Assembly: GCA_018806985.1 (NCBI GenBank)
Contig: JADANN010000447.1
Location: forward strand, 980,583-1,044,582
DNA: 64,000 bases
Source: Angiostrongylus vasorum
Lineage: Eukaryota > Nematoda > Chromadorea > Rhabditida > Metastrongylidae
Direction: 5' to 3'
Part shown: positions 22,501 through 36,121 of the stretch, one piece after another
Numbering within the stretch: the stretch's first letter is position 1
How the letters are laid out: each line of letters starts with the position of its first letter
Made by a program: the position numbers and the translations under genes
The notes under the pieces: model-generated
What the model was told of the DNA's origin: nothing
The model's database searches: none
The model's input: the letters and a program-made list of their open reading frames with translations, nothing else

Positions 22501-25500
22501 GTAATATAGGTTATATATACATATTTGTAAACATGCATATGTTCATAATCATGAAAAACGTTGAAAAACACCATGGTCATCAAGAAATTTAAATCCTTTG
22601 TAAGAAACGACCCAAATTTTCTTGAATCCTACCTCTCGTTTTGCTTCAAGCTGCACGGTAGTGTGCTTGAGTTGATTTTGGAGTGTATTACTCTGTGCCA
22701 ATGACAAGGCGTGTTTCTAAAAACATAATGGTTACCATTTTGACTTCTTATTTACTGCCTACTCTTTTTAGCGGCAGGGTATGCGTTGCGAAATATAACT
22801 TTTAATGACGCTGAGATATTTGCAAAACTCTGGACCGCAGGTGCCTATGGTGGGGGAACGAACGCGCTATTGTCCTTTCCGGGGAGTAGCGCGCTCACCA
22901 CCACACCATGCGGGTCCTTCGTTTCGCCTGTCTCTCAGCTAGTTCTATTGATCTTTTGCCATCAGCAATCACCCGTGAGCGGGATTGATCTGGGGGGCCC
23001 AAATCGGCAACGAACCCAGTTAAGCTGAGGCTGCAGTTATAATCACAATTTTGACTTCTTATTTACTGCCTACTCTTTTTAGCGGCAGGGTATGCGTTGC
23101 GAAATATAACTTTTAATGACGCTGAGATATTTGCAAAACTCTGGACCGCAGGTGCCTATGGTGGGGAACGAACGCGCTATTGTCCTTTCCGGGGAGTAGC
23201 GCGCTCACCACCACACCATGCGGGTCCTTCGTTTCGCCTGTCTCTCAGCTAGTTCTATTGATCTTTTGCCATCAGCAATCACCCGTGAGCGGGATTGATC
23301 TGGGGGGGGCCCAAATCGGCAATAATGGTTACCCACCACGGCAAACAAATGCGATACAATTTACCTGTCTCCATTTCGTGATTTCAACTGCAGAGGTCTG
23401 CTCCAGTGCACGCAAGGCATCAACTGCTTGTTTCGAAAGCATTCGAACCTAATGGATGGAATTTACTTCAGACAAGAAAGAACGTGTAGAAAAAAGGATC
23501 CCTGCTATGTACAGTCTTTGTTTTAGTGAGTTGTCGCACAAAATGTGATACCCATATGAAACCTGGAACCACTGCTCAATCTATCTGCCCCCGTCGTCTA
23601 CAGATCTTCAGTTGAATGTGCCTCAACAAAATTCACAAAACATTAAATAAGTAGCCACGCGACCTAGCAAGGTAAGAGTGAGACTTCACTAACAGTGGAC
23701 CATGACAATATGACAATTAGACTCGCTGATGTATCGACACAGTACACGACGTTATTCGGTCTTACTTTCACAACGTTAAAAATTGCCAGTGATGCAACCT
23801 CCAGTTCCTCGACGACCAACAAATGATCAGGTATCAGGTGATACTGGTGATTATTTTACCAAAACCTTTTACTGTAATGCGTGTTGAATCCTTTTATGGG
23901 ACCTTAGGCTGAGCATATACGGGCCAACAATTGATAAACACTTTGGAAGCAAAGCAAGACTTGCTCATGTAGTAAGGGATTAGCAACTTTAACATACGAG
24001 ATATAGAAGAAATTAGACACTACCACCACCATTCTATTTACTTGATTTTTTTAATAAGACTACCTAAAGTGAAGGCTTGGATGGACAACCAAACACCTTA
24101 TTATGAATGGCAAACCAACGTGAGGCTCCACACTCCCAATTAATCTCTTCTTAATGAACTCGGATCGAAGGACTATAACAAGGGTCAAAAACGAAACTAC
24201 CAAGTAGTGGGGACGATGTTCTAAAAACGATGGAAACGAACAAGGAAACTGAAATGCACACCTCACCTTATCGACTATATGGTATTGACTCCGTACTACT
24301 TGAGTTCGTAGAATTTCAACCGCATTCTGCAAACTTTTTCAAAAGTCTTCAAAGTCTGTTGTATAGGAATTCGTGATTGGTAAAAGACTATCTATTTACA
24401 TGAAGTTCGCGATTCCTCTTATGAAGTTGTTCCTTTTCACGTTCACTGATATGGCAACGAAGTGCGTAACGTTCGAGTTGGTCACGAGCATCCGTTTCAG
24501 ACAGCTTCTGGGGAAAGAAAAATAGTAATACTACACCTTCGAAAACTTTCGTTAGAAACAACATGATACCGTATTTAACCCAAAATTGAGTTAAGCATAA
24601 GTAACCATAAAAAGTAAAATGACAAAACATGCACTTTTCACGAACTATTAAAAATAGCTTCTTGAATTTCCAAACACACGAACATTCAGTTCATTCAGTT
24701 CTGCTTCGAATGTTAGAGAGCTTTGCGAGAAAAGAGAGCCATCACCGTATATAGCGCAGACACGGCCCATATCTTGTGCTAACTTTGAAAACATTTTGTC
24801 CAAGCAAGCAGATATCCTAGAGAAAAGCTTATAACATTCTTCACTATTACCAGTAGAAAATCTTACCTTGATTGGCCAACATTTATCTTCACAAATCATA
24901 CAAAACAAAGAAGAAAATGGATCTCAACAAACTATGCTAACCACCCAGAAGCTTAACTGATAGTTTCACACCACCACATGCGAAAAAGCTAGATAGGAAA
25001 GGTTATTGTACATAAATTAGCCTAACTATGGCCTAAAAATCACAATGAACATGTTCCTGAAGCAAACCTCTCGCTTGCCATTGCTGAATTCGCCTTCAGA
25101 TCGATTTCCGAAGCATGATTATTTTCATCCCAATTGTCATCCGCGGGCAACAATTCGTCCGCAACGGGGCACTCGTCTGAAGGATTCCTGTAAACTACAA
25201 CTTTCTAACAAATTTCACCATGAGCAATGAATCCAAAAAAATATTTCGCATATCACTGGAAACATCATAAATCTGTCGGAAAACCCTGCAGAAACACCAT
25301 ACCCATTCCTTCACCATTAATGACGACACATGCGGAAACCTTGGGTAACTATTTTTTCCAAAAACCTATTAAATAACAAAACTCGCATGCTAAACACTTT
25401 ACAGTGTTTCATCAAACCTGTGAGCTTAAATACTACAGTAAACATTCGATCGACTAATTTTTTGGACCAAGTTGACATTTGCTAGCTTTAAACACGAAAC

Positions 25501-26274
25501 TCGTCAAAATGTGGGAACAAAATAAATATTCCCTACTAATTTAATGACTCCACTAATTACTTGGATACTTGGACGACCCGTTTTCACTTGTTGTGCGGAT
25601 GCCAGCATAATCTCCGTCTTTTTGGGAGTTTTGCTGGTCTAGCCATTGTGTTTCCGTGGATTCCTGACGTCAGTGTAGCCAAAGTCTGCACCAGGTCGTC
25701 GCCATCACAGGCAGTCGCCGCCCTTGTGGATCAGAGGGAGATCTGCCACCATGCGACGAGTTTGATACTAGGACGGTGGCGTATCCCGGTATTGGTTTGC
25801 TCTTAGCTGCGCTTCGTGATGGAAACGCCGGACTCATTCTAAGCCTGGGAGACACTACCCAGGGGGACGAATCACGCCGCCGCACATCGCAGCCCGACAC
25901 CCAGGAGAACCTCCCAACCACGATGAGGTTGTAAACAAATATTCTCTGATGATCGAATGAATTGATATCGACCTAGCAGCAATACATATGCTGCTGCTGA
26001 CAACAGTAAATAACCAGCCAAGACCACGGACTTCCAGGCAGTACAGCTCTACACTCTCCAAATATTGCAGTTAATATTACCTTTTCCCACATATCAATAA
26101 GAAATTAAGCCCTATAGGGAAAAAATGCAATGCTAACCTGCTATTACTTTCAAATAATTTCCTTGATGACGATGGACGATGGTTACTAATCACGTTATAC
26201 TTGATAGCTTCTGCACCCACCGGAATAGAAGAACCAATAGATTCGGCCAGAGACGATAATTGATCAGTGCTCAT
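16576..26274 (-). CDS. Coiled-coil protein, 13 exons, one apparent frameshift
   Basis: Exons on the minus strand: 26274-26138 (ATG), 24816-24684, 24507-24400, 24326-24267, 23448-23365, 22716-22633, 19920-19827, 19743-19666, 19543-19433, 18879-18733, 18654-18474, 16790-16726 and 16626-16576 (TGA). All junction phases agree, predicting about 443 residues. The N-terminal 45 residues (MSTDQLSSLAESIGSS) are Ser-rich. From about residue 75 to 370 the protein is heptad-rich and highly charged (for example ELKEVNKNFDMLRFERDTLR; AERERIAKVR), a long parallel-type coiled coil. A non-coil segment follows (GYRNALSTIPSSRREGG, then SIDRLFPLRL), and a basic Ser/Arg-rich tail ends in YPQRRKK. I do not recognise the family; a cytoskeletal or centrosomal scaffold is possible but unproven. 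Exon 8 is out of frame by one base at a run of six A (plus-strand T run 19734-19739). The acceptor of exon 9 (CTTTGAAG) is unusual. Introns hold S3, S4 and RTE insertions. Confidence 0.8.
18937..19320 (-). repeat. S4 element, antisense, in an intron
   Basis: Full-length copy: the tail GATACTCGGATGGCCC at left, the head GGCGGTAAACCGTTGG at right. It lies in the intron between exons 9 and 10 of the coiled-coil gene. Confidence 0.75.
19734..19739 (-). other. A6 homopolymer at a reading-frame break
   Basis: With six A the exon reads into TGA; with five A it reads EIKTRVDGLMEELKMKEE in frame with both neighbours. Either a sequencing error or a real disruption. Confidence 0.6.
20265..20490 (+). 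repeat. S3 element, diverged
   Basis: TTTCCTGCTTATTC and TTGCAGGGCAGTA edge, and the GCTTATATCTCAGCAACCTTG block; it runs into the S4 copy at 20515. Confidence 0.45.
20515..20882 (+). repeat. S4 element, sense, in an intron
   Basis: Head hairpin GGCTGGGAGGTGTTCC, body AGCTAACAGTAAACAAATAC and a tandem tail ATCCATGTATCCAAGTA. Confidence 0.75.
21400..22260 (+). mobile_element. RTE LINE fragment, reverse transcriptase region
   Basis: In broken plus-strand frames: LLTRYLLECMSPSQWKDSK, TVLLHKKGNPHD, then DEGQPCEQAQF, and further on RDGFVSYAG, REVNMINDSALEVNRSKR. These follow the motif order of RTE-type reverse transcriptase from fingers to post-catalytic region. Many stops. It lies in the 2.7-kb intron between exons 6 and 7 of the coiled-coil gene. 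Confidence 0.65.
22725..23333 (-). repeat. Tandem S3 dimer flanked by a 12-bp target duplication
   Basis: Two S3 units with a period of 311 bp (first starts about 22737, second about 23048) are almost identical; the second is cut short at GGCAA. ATAATGGTTACC stands immediately before (22725-22736) and after (23322-23333) the dimer, as expected for one insertion of the whole dimer. It lies in an intron of the coiled-coil gene, between exons 5 and 6. Confidence 0.8.
25558..25935 (-). repeat. S4 element, antisense, in an intron
   Basis: Tail TACTTGGATACTTGGACG at left, head CACGATGAGGTTGTAAAC at right; in the first intron of the coiled-coil gene. Confidence 0.75.
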
Positions 26275-26831
26275 CTCCTGTCTCATAGAAAATGGAACAA
26301 CGATCAACATAAACAGATCACCATTACCAACTATAATGTGTACGTGTAATATCATAAAACAACGCTATCCAATCATCTTCGCAAGTATTGGCCACCCTTT
26401 TAAAACAACTAAACGAGAGCCAAACACTCGTAATGAGTGCTTTATGAGGCGAGGAGTTTATCCCTATGTCCAACTACTGAACAAGTTTAGTCCAGATATC
26501 GAGGACGATTAGTTATCCACACAGAATAAATCAGCAAAAAAAAAACGATTTTTTTCGTTAAACAAAAACCACACAGTCAAAACATTCAAATTCAGACGAT
26601 AACAGCGAAAATAGTATAAGGACCGATTAGATGAGAAACAAGTTCAGAAAACAAGACAATCACCATTCTTCAAATTGTAGAGATCACTAACTAGCAAAGA
26701 AGAAATTTCCAAATTTTACTTCCTGAACAACGGTAGTAGACAACTCTGTTTCGTGCTGTCTGCAATATTGCTGATATTTTTTAATCACAAGAAACTGCTT
26801 CTATTTCTTTGCAATTCTTGTTCGCAGAGTA
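26275..26831. other. Short gap between CoREST copy A and the coiled-coil gene
   Basis: These 557 bp separate the stop of copy A (26832) from the ATG of the next gene on the same strand. An acceptor-like TTTTCTATGAGACAG stands just before that ATG, which could be a trans-splice site. No clear AATAAA on the minus strand was found. Confidence 0.4.
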
Positions 26832-27535
26832 TTACTCCAAATTGACGACTTCAACGGTTTTTTGAGGTTCGATGTTCAGCTCCTTGTCGACATCGAACGA
26901 CTTCACCATTTCTGCTTCCACTTCAGCCTCTTTCTCAAGCAACTACAAGGAAGACTGCACAAATAAAACAGGAAAGTAAGTTATAAAAAATTATAGAGGG
27001 CAGAAAATAAAAAGTAAACACTAAGAAAAGTGTCAGATAATGTGAAACAGTTGTTCGTTATAACAATATTGCACTTCACATACTCACCTTATCAATATCT
27101 TCCTTCATTTCTGTGTAGAAACTCTTAACTTTGTCGGAGGTTTTTGTACCCAGAATCTCAGCCACAGCATCAAAATCTCGTCGATAACGTATCAGGCCTA
27201 TAACATGCGTTTTGGTCGCACTAACAGTAACTAAGGGACTTAGAAGATGGTATCGTCCCAAAAATATTACTGAGAAATGCGAAACGGATCCAAACATACG
27301 TGTAATGAAGAGCTATTCGCTAACAAAGAAAGATCAGTGGTGATATTATATCTGAACCCCATTAAAATCCCATCATAACGCTTACAGTGAAAGGCAATTA
27401 TACGTTCTTCTTCAGTCCAAGTATGACTTCCTCTCACTCTATCCCGGCGTGAAGATCCCTCTTCGTCCTTCTTGTCCTCTTTGGCAGCAAGCGGCCTGCA
27501 TAGAATATTACTGCAACTACGACGATCACTGATAT

Positions 27536-27594
<59 letters not shown>

Positions 27595-27627
27595 GTATGT
27601 ACATGCATATATTTATGTACATTATGT

Positions 27628-27668
<41 letters not shown>

Positions 27669-27715
27669 CATAAATGCACGTATACATACACATATATATA
27701 TATACACATGTTTGT

Positions 27716-27754
<39 letters not shown>

Positions 27755-27797
27755 TGTACATATACAGGTACACATAGGCGTGTTTAATATGCATTTA

Positions 27798-27838
<41 letters not shown>

Positions 27839-30800
27839 GCACGTAGGTATATACACATATGATGTATCCTAATACTGGATGATGGTATATGCACGTATGT
27901 ATATACACATATGATGTACCCTAATACTGGATGATGCACCAGTGTATCACGGAGCTCACTCACAGATGGTTAGGTTTTTCTTTTTTTTCTCCTGTCGGTT
28001 AGGCGCGAGGCAACGTGACCAGCCACATGTGTCAGATGGGGGGTTAGTTGCAGAAAAAAAGCGACCTTTGCTTCCCTGAGACACAGGCGTCTTAGCTACT
28101 GACTCTCTGTTGCTGCTGCGCCGATTTGGCACATACCTTCTATCTCTGCGAGGACGCATTTATGTATGCGTGCCTTAGTGTGTTATCATTTATCATTGCA
28201 ATCAAACGAAAGGGAACTATATGGGATGCGGTTAGGAGTCGCCCCCCAGCAAATAAGCTCCATGTCCACTCTGGGAGAGCCTGGCAACCTACCCGTGAGT
28301 ATACCCAAACCCCACGTTCAGAGCTCAGCAAGGTACACGTGAATAATCAAAAAGCAAAACGCAGTAAAAGCAAAGGGCCTCATTCTCCTGACCCCTAAAG
28401 AGCCCCGCTTCGGCAGCGGTGGGTAAGACGTGTACGGAAAGGCTTCCAAAATCTTGGAGCCATTTTAAGCTGCAAAATCGCAAAGGACTAAGGTGGCGAT
28501 CTATACCTATGATGCATGCCCACTTGCAACTAAGTCCTCGATTGAGTACTTGATAATGCAAGCAAGAGGGATAGGATACGATCTCTTTGGACTGGCTGGG
28601 ACGAGACGACGCCACCCACTCAACACCGTCTACGACACCGGAGTATAAGTGTTCCTCGAAACATGCGACAGTAGAGGAGTCGGCGGCGTCGGCGTTCTCG
28701 TCAACACGAGTTTGTCCATGAACATTGATTCATTCGAACAACTAACAACGTGAATCAGACTTTACGACTAAAGAGGTGTAGATCAATTCTGGCTTTGAGG
28801 GACAATCTTCGTCGTTTACGCGCCGACATCAAACTGTGACGAAGAAGAAGTCGAAGCGTTCTATATGGACTTGGAGTAGTTCTACAGACAGGATCATACA
28901 TTCTTCAAAGTCATCACTGCAGATTGCAACGGTAAGACTGAACCCAAAAAAAACGTCTGAAGAACGTTACATTGGGACCCATGGATCAGAATAAAACGAT
29001 CAAGGTAAGCGGCTGTCTGAGTTTATCATGACGACCAAGACCATGGTAACTCGCAATTCAAAAAGCTCCACTCTCAATGAGGGACGTGGAAGTCTCCCAG
29101 TAGAGAGTACCATAACGAAATGGACAACATAGTAAATCGAAAGTTTTGCCTAACCGATATCTTTGTTGTCCCAAAAACTCTACAAAGGACCAGACCATCT
29201 TCCCTTTGCTGGCTACATCGTTCTTACAACATGAAACCGCAAAGCGCAACGAATGCTTGCTGACTTTGATAACACCTATGAAAAGATTGGACTTCGAGAA
29301 AATCTCACAAAAACGATGTTCATGAGGAAAGGATTAGTTACGTATGCCCATATGCACGTATGCTCACGCTCAGTGGTACGCATTTATCTGAATGTTCCAG
29401 CTAAATCTATTTAGGTTAGGAAACCAACACGACGAACGACTTAGCTTCAAAGTTGAGCAGAGAAGCGAGCGGCTTAGGGAGCTTTCAAGAGCATTGAGGA
29501 TGTAATAAGGAGAACAATGAACACCCGGCTCCATGCCCACCTTTTTGACTCCACGATTCTTCGTGCCTTAACGTATGCGTCAGAAATCGGGTCGATACGC
29601 AAGCAGGATAAAAGATCACCCAGCGTTATTGAACACGCAGTCGAAAGGACGATGCTAGGAATATCCCGTGTCATGCGAGTAAAGGAAGGGATCCGAAGCT
29701 CCGACCTGCGCCAACGATCAGAAATCAAAGATGCCGTTCTGTGCGCCAAACAGTAGAAGATAAGGTGGGCCAAACATGTAATGCATATGAACGACAACCT
29801 ATGGACAACAGCCGTTTGTGACTGCATTTCTCGGGATGTTAGACGTACTGCAGGAAGACCACCGACCCGATGTTCAGGGTTTTTCACGAAAATCCTGGAA
29901 GGAAGATATGATGCTCAACGAATTCATAGAATGAGCAAAACCCACTGGGTTACTCTAGCACGCGACAAGCACAAATGCAAGATTTACCGGCACTAGCTCG
30001 ACGATTCATGGGACAACGAGTGGTAAAGGTGATCCCAATGCTTCCCCGTCGTATCTGGAGTTGTTCAGAGATGCCCAACTGCAATGTAATGCAGGATTTC
30101 AGCCCAAATCAGTACCCCTGGCTGAGATGAAGCTCCACATTTTCACTCGATGACCGAGCTAAGAGTAAACTACTGTCAGAAACTACTATCGTCCTGGCAA
30201 AAACATACTCAGTAGTACTGGAAAGTGGAAATGACCTAGGAGAGGCTTAGTACGGCATTAGGAATATGCCAGACAAAGAACAGCTTGCCAACCAGAACTG
30301 CCAGCGAGGTGGAAACTGTGCTCGCACGACTTTTCATTAATTGTGAACAAAAGCTATTCAGATATCAAAGTACATTTATCACTTGTACCATTTGCTGTGC
30401 CTACCTGATAGCAGCAAAAGGAAACACCGAAATGCACAATGGACATGAATAGGATCACTTGGGTCATTGCACGGTTAATGCGCCACCTCTTTTATATCCT
30501 TATTAGGAAAAGTAACCATACGAAGCTCGCCAGACTCCGGAGAACAGTCGCAGGACTTGGATCCATCCACGAGAGGTCATTTAGAATATAGAAAACTATC
30601 GTCAGATTCACAAGTCCCTGCGACGCACTGTGGTGAAGACTTGGGAACGCCCTGAAGGGCTATCGTTGGATTCCAAGGAAAACCACGCTAAACTAGCATT
30701 CAACATAGTGGAGAGAGCATACATGTCTTCGAGCCACAACTAGACAAACTCACGTACGAACTCAAGATCTCTAGAGAAGATGATTATGAGACAACGAAAT

Positions 30801-31433
30801 AAATGGAAGAGGTTGTGAGTGCACGAATGTTATGGAAGGATGTATATGGATAATGCAAGAATGAATATTTAAGTATCTAAGTAAGCAACGCTAGCTACTC
30901 AAATAACGAGTATATGAAGTTGTTAAAATCGATGCTGACGATTTTTTGTTCACACGATCCGACACCGCATATTGTATGGATCCCCCACACTTCTTCCATT
31001 CGATTCCTTAACTCGTTTCTATCACCCACGAAGGTGTTCATATTTGTGTGACTTCGCCGGGTTCTTCAGAATCCTCGGTCTCCTTTAAGAAATTCGTTGA
31101 ACTTTGGACGAGTCGGTTCTTCCTGGAAATCCCAAATGAACCTAGTAGAGCGGATGGAAACATTAAGGGGCCATGGGTGTTGTGAATTGGAGGACGCTTC
31201 CTAAACAAGTCTACTAATGGATAGAGGAGCTAGCAGAGCTGGCCTCTTCATCCACTCGGATCTTAGTGCTTTACGTAAAAAGTTGAAAGACCTTCGCGTG
31301 TGATGTATGCGAGGAAACGAGTCGAATGCGAGAAGTGCTGGGATCCGAACAGTAGATGAGAAAGACGGTTAGCGTAAAATATATGTATATACATAGATAC
31401 ATAGAAATATGCATATACATGTACGGAAATACG

Positions 31434-31473
<40 letters not shown>

Positions 31474-34400
31474 AATCTAGAATATAAATACATAAATATA
31501 CAAATACATACATAAACACAGACAGATAATAATAACAAAAATAGGGGGCGTGTGGCGCAGTGGCCGGAGGCACCCTGCAACACACGTAGAATCGATCCCG
31601 GCGCCCATGGCCCATCAAGCCTTCCATACCTCTGGGGTCGGGAAATTGGTACCAGACCTGTCTAGGAGGATAGCAGCACTGGTTCGATACATCGGTAGGC
31701 CACCTCGAGTCATTGTAAAGGCCAGATATGCACTCAATCACCTCCAAGCGATGCTTAATGAAGTCGAATGCATGGCGCATCCCTTAGGGATTGATCAGCG
31801 CCGAGAGCTTTATCTTTTTAATAATAAAAATAAATGTGATAAATATTAATAAATAATACAACGATATAAATGTGATAAATAATAATAGAAAATATAAATA
31901 TATAAATAAAGAGGGGATGAAAACCTCATATTTGAGCACAAATATCTCTTTTCTATATTTTACATTTCTAAACATATCAATACATAACAATCTATTAAGG
32001 AACTGAATCTAAAGATATGGCATACATGTAAGCAAATCAAAACAGAATGTAGAGAATGTAAAAATTCAAAAACAAGCACCCCCTCACCCTACAAATTAAA
32101 CCACTCATAAAACTAGTCCACGTACCTATACTCATCCAGGCCATCCAATAGCCCATTTATTCGTTGTTCTCTTAACATCGATTCAAGACGCACAACACGT
32201 GAACGCGTTCTCACTAATTCACGCGTCACCGCTCTATACATGAAAAACCGACGAGCAAATAAAATCTCTTTTCAAAAAACAGGTATAGAGAATATATCAC
32301 ACGTATAAACGAACGATTGCTAACCTTGTCTCTTCATGACATTTTGTCCTCGGAGTTTGAACACCCTCTATACCTCCAAATGCATTTTCGTCACTTGAAG
32401 ACGGTTTGTCATCCACATGTTTGGACATTTCAGCAAAACTGTTAGCGATGTCTTGCATATCGTCAGGGCATTTACGCTGCTTCCTTTGGCGATTCTCATT
32501 TATTGCGGATGTATAAGTACATGGACGATGTTTTCGCATAAATTTGTAATACATCCTACATACGTAACACAGCTTGACTTCATCAATCGGATGCAGTGTG
32601 TTACACTCCTCTCCGCAGTTATCACACCGACCGTCTTCATAATCAAGTTCATCATCCGAACTAAAAAAGGATAGTGCACTTAAAAAATCGTTGCCCTACA
32701 TACTATCTCATGTTATCAGCAGCTTTTTGTGATAAAACGCCACATAAAACGCCATTATATGGATAGCGAATCGCCAGTAGAGCAGACAAAGATTTCACGC
32801 GCAATACAACTACGTATACCACCATATAAAATAGTTAGCTTATCATAATCGATTGTTCAAATCCTTGATACCTCGAGTTTTCGAGATATGTGGTTTCCTA
32901 TCAAAAAATAGACCGATCATTCAGACCTCAGAAGGTCTCATTTTTACACTTGCCTTAAAACACTAAGCAGTCATTATTTAATCGCCGAAAAAGGCATATG
33001 TCCACTGTTCATAGTACAACCACGATGCCGTTGTCTGACGAAGACACAGATAACAACTCTGTCTCAGATAGTCGATTGTCCACTACGGTATGCACATCTT
33101 GCCACGTCTCCGTGGCATCCAACAAGTTTGGAGACATAAATCGGTATGATTGGACAGCACAAATAAAGATTTTACTGTATTATCAGAAATAACGATCAAC
33201 TATCCATATATGATTTGGGCGATGTTAAGGTTTCGATTAAAACCTGGTGAGAATTTATTCGACTTCGAAGGTTCCACGGCATCTACTCAACCTCTATCGT
33301 CATTTTTAAACCACCTTTTCGCTTCCAATGTCTACCGCATGTTTTTCGCGTACACACAAATACTACAGGTAAAGAGAAAAATTCTAAATCGGTGAATGAC
33401 CACAACATAACAGAACTTTCTCCGACCAGCTCTTATATTCGGTCAAAAGCTGATTTCCACCCAGATAACTTCTTCACATGTTCCCACCACCACTACTCTG
33501 TCGCGTAAAAACCAAATCATGGACATATTATGTATACGTATATACATATGTACATGTACATATGCATGTACATACACATATATACGTATATACAGACGTA
33601 AAAGTGTCCGACATCAGTCATTCCCTAAGGGTTATGTGATGCCTCGTCTCCAATCACAGCATGTTGAAGGCAACTTAATGCACACTTCGCCTATACAGTG
33701 ACTTTCGCGGATTTACAGATGTAGCAAGCCAGTAGATTCCCACGCAAGTCTGCAGTGAATTTCCAACTTTGGTGTTATACAGCGCTTGGCAAGAATAAGA
33801 TGCGCGGTTGCATCAAAGACCATATTCATGGCTGAACACTTCTCAGCACTGCGTTTCATGCTTAGTCCGTAAATTACACAGTGAAATCAAGACTTCAAAT
33901 ATAGCTTCGAAACTGATGCACTTTTAAACGTTGTAAAGTGACAACATAAGGAACGGATAGCACAGTGGTAGTGATGTCGGTCATTACGAGCATAGTGCTA
34001 GTTCGATTCCGCTCCGGGCCAACCAAGCCTCTCATCCCTCCGGGTTCGCGAAATTGGTACTGGACTTGTCCGGGAAAAAAATCACTTTCTGCAATATGCG
34101 GACGCTCCAGCCCGGCTACCTCAGGACTCCAGAGAGAACTGCTCGACCAGCATTCTACGACATTCAGGATGAAACGAAAACCTTCAAGCAGCAGCCGAAG
34201 CCACATATAAAAAATTGGAAGATCTTCGTGAATATGGATGCTAGGAAAAGAATCGAATGTGAGAAGTGCTGGGATCCGCACAGCAGACTGAAGACACGTC
34301 ACATAAAAACAAAATAAAAATAAAAAAATGAAGAAAGGAATTTCGTACAACGTAGATATCATACTCCTGGAAGGATATAACTGTATCACATCATTTCCAG

Positions 34401-36077
34401 CACGACACTCATCGTTGCAGTACAACATTCTGGAAATACGGCAATCACAATCGTTTCAGCGATATTCCTTGCATAGAGGAAACTAGGGTACATGTCAAGT
34501 AAGATTTACAAACGTATTAAATCCTGATTTGATCACCATAATTAAACGTTAATGGGATTTTATCTAAATTTTAGGATGTGATATCACCACAGAATATAAA
34601 CTTTGCTATTTAGACATTCCTTCGAGGATCATGACTACATACATGCAAACTGGGTGGATGGTTATCGAGAGCCAAAAAAGTTCATTATCACCCAAGCACC
34701 TCTTCCTCACACAACGAGTCAATTTTGGAAAATGTTGTGGCAGGAAAAATGCTTGGTAGTCGTCTCCATGATTCAAATGTTTGACGTTGCTGGAGCAGAG
34801 GTTAATATGTTGAGCTGCAAAAAAACGGCCCAGTAGTGAACATTTTTGTTCTAAAGTAAAAAATTTTAGTGGACCTCTACCTATATACCAAAGAAGACAG
34901 GAGAAACCTGTAAAGTCGAAGATATCAACCTCATTCATTATGGAACTCGATGTGTTAGAGAAACATACGACGCCACCCTGATCAAGGTTGTCAAGTTCAA
35001 CTACTGCATATAGAAGATGTAGATAGGGACATCAGACTAAACACCTGTACCCGCCCTAAGAAAGTTTCTAACTGATATAGCGCCCATATATGGAAAAACT
35101 TTATAAACAGTTGCGTAGAATTCAAAATGAAGACAGCAGTGAGAAACATTAAAATCATAATCAATGGTTCCTTACGGCATAAGAACGTATTTAATCATTT
35201 CGGTTAGATGGCAGAGATCTTCTTTCTTCCCTTGGAACAATACTGCATACTGATAAGTCTCCGAGTACCATTTCATTTCATGATTTTAATTTAAATCGTC
35301 GTCCAATGCGAAGAGCCACGAATGTCAGCAAGCCTATTTTCTTAGCGGTCGTCCCGAAAGACTTGTGCCCTCTTGGGATCGGTTCTTTCTTTCCCGAATA
35401 TTATCATCAATACTCTATACGCTTCATGTTCGACATATACTCCAGTGAATATCGAGGATCAGAAATATTTCGAATATCTAGACTGTCCAGTGTAATTTCA
35501 TTTGATGTCGGATGTCAACCGATGTTTCATCTGCATTGTAGACCGCTGTGGAAATTCGTAGCAAACAGATTGATGCGCACCATGGTTTCTCGTAGATTGA
35601 GCCGTCCAATTTATTCACAGCCTTATTCCTTTCTGCCGCTTCATTCTGCTCTATGAGTAACGTCTTGCTTCACCAATACTTCTCGAAAAGATGACAATTT
35701 TGTCTGTAAGAGGAAGCTTTGAGAGATATCTTCCATCAATAAATATGTCTTTCTGGTAACATTTGGGCGGTTTCATTATTTACTACAAAACTGCGATGAA
35801 CAACGACGCGACATATCGCACCCGTTTTTCTATCTGGGTAGTAAACGGCATACAGAATTACCGTATATTCACAGCTGCGAATGCTATTGCAGATTATGAG
35901 GTCAAAAACTTCTTCAGAGTCGAAAAAGGTTAGAACAGAAGGTAATGAAAGGTTCAACAGGATTTTGTAATCCTAGCATACGGTTTTTCATACTACCTAT
36001 ACAGCAGGTCCACTTAGATCCTTTGCTTGTCCAACCAAGCTTCAGAACAAGTTTCCGATACATATATATGTATATGC

Positions 36078-36121
<44 letters not shown>

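Noticed and set aside
27267..27872. Long Tyr/Ile-rich open frames on both strands
   Set aside because: They are translations of the TA/TATG microsatellite and carry no independent signal; only 27386-27495 within the stretch is a real exon.
35306..35656. 116-codon plus-strand open frame in the phosphatase intron
   Set aside because: It is the complement of a LINE-like remnant and has no domain; not a separate gene.
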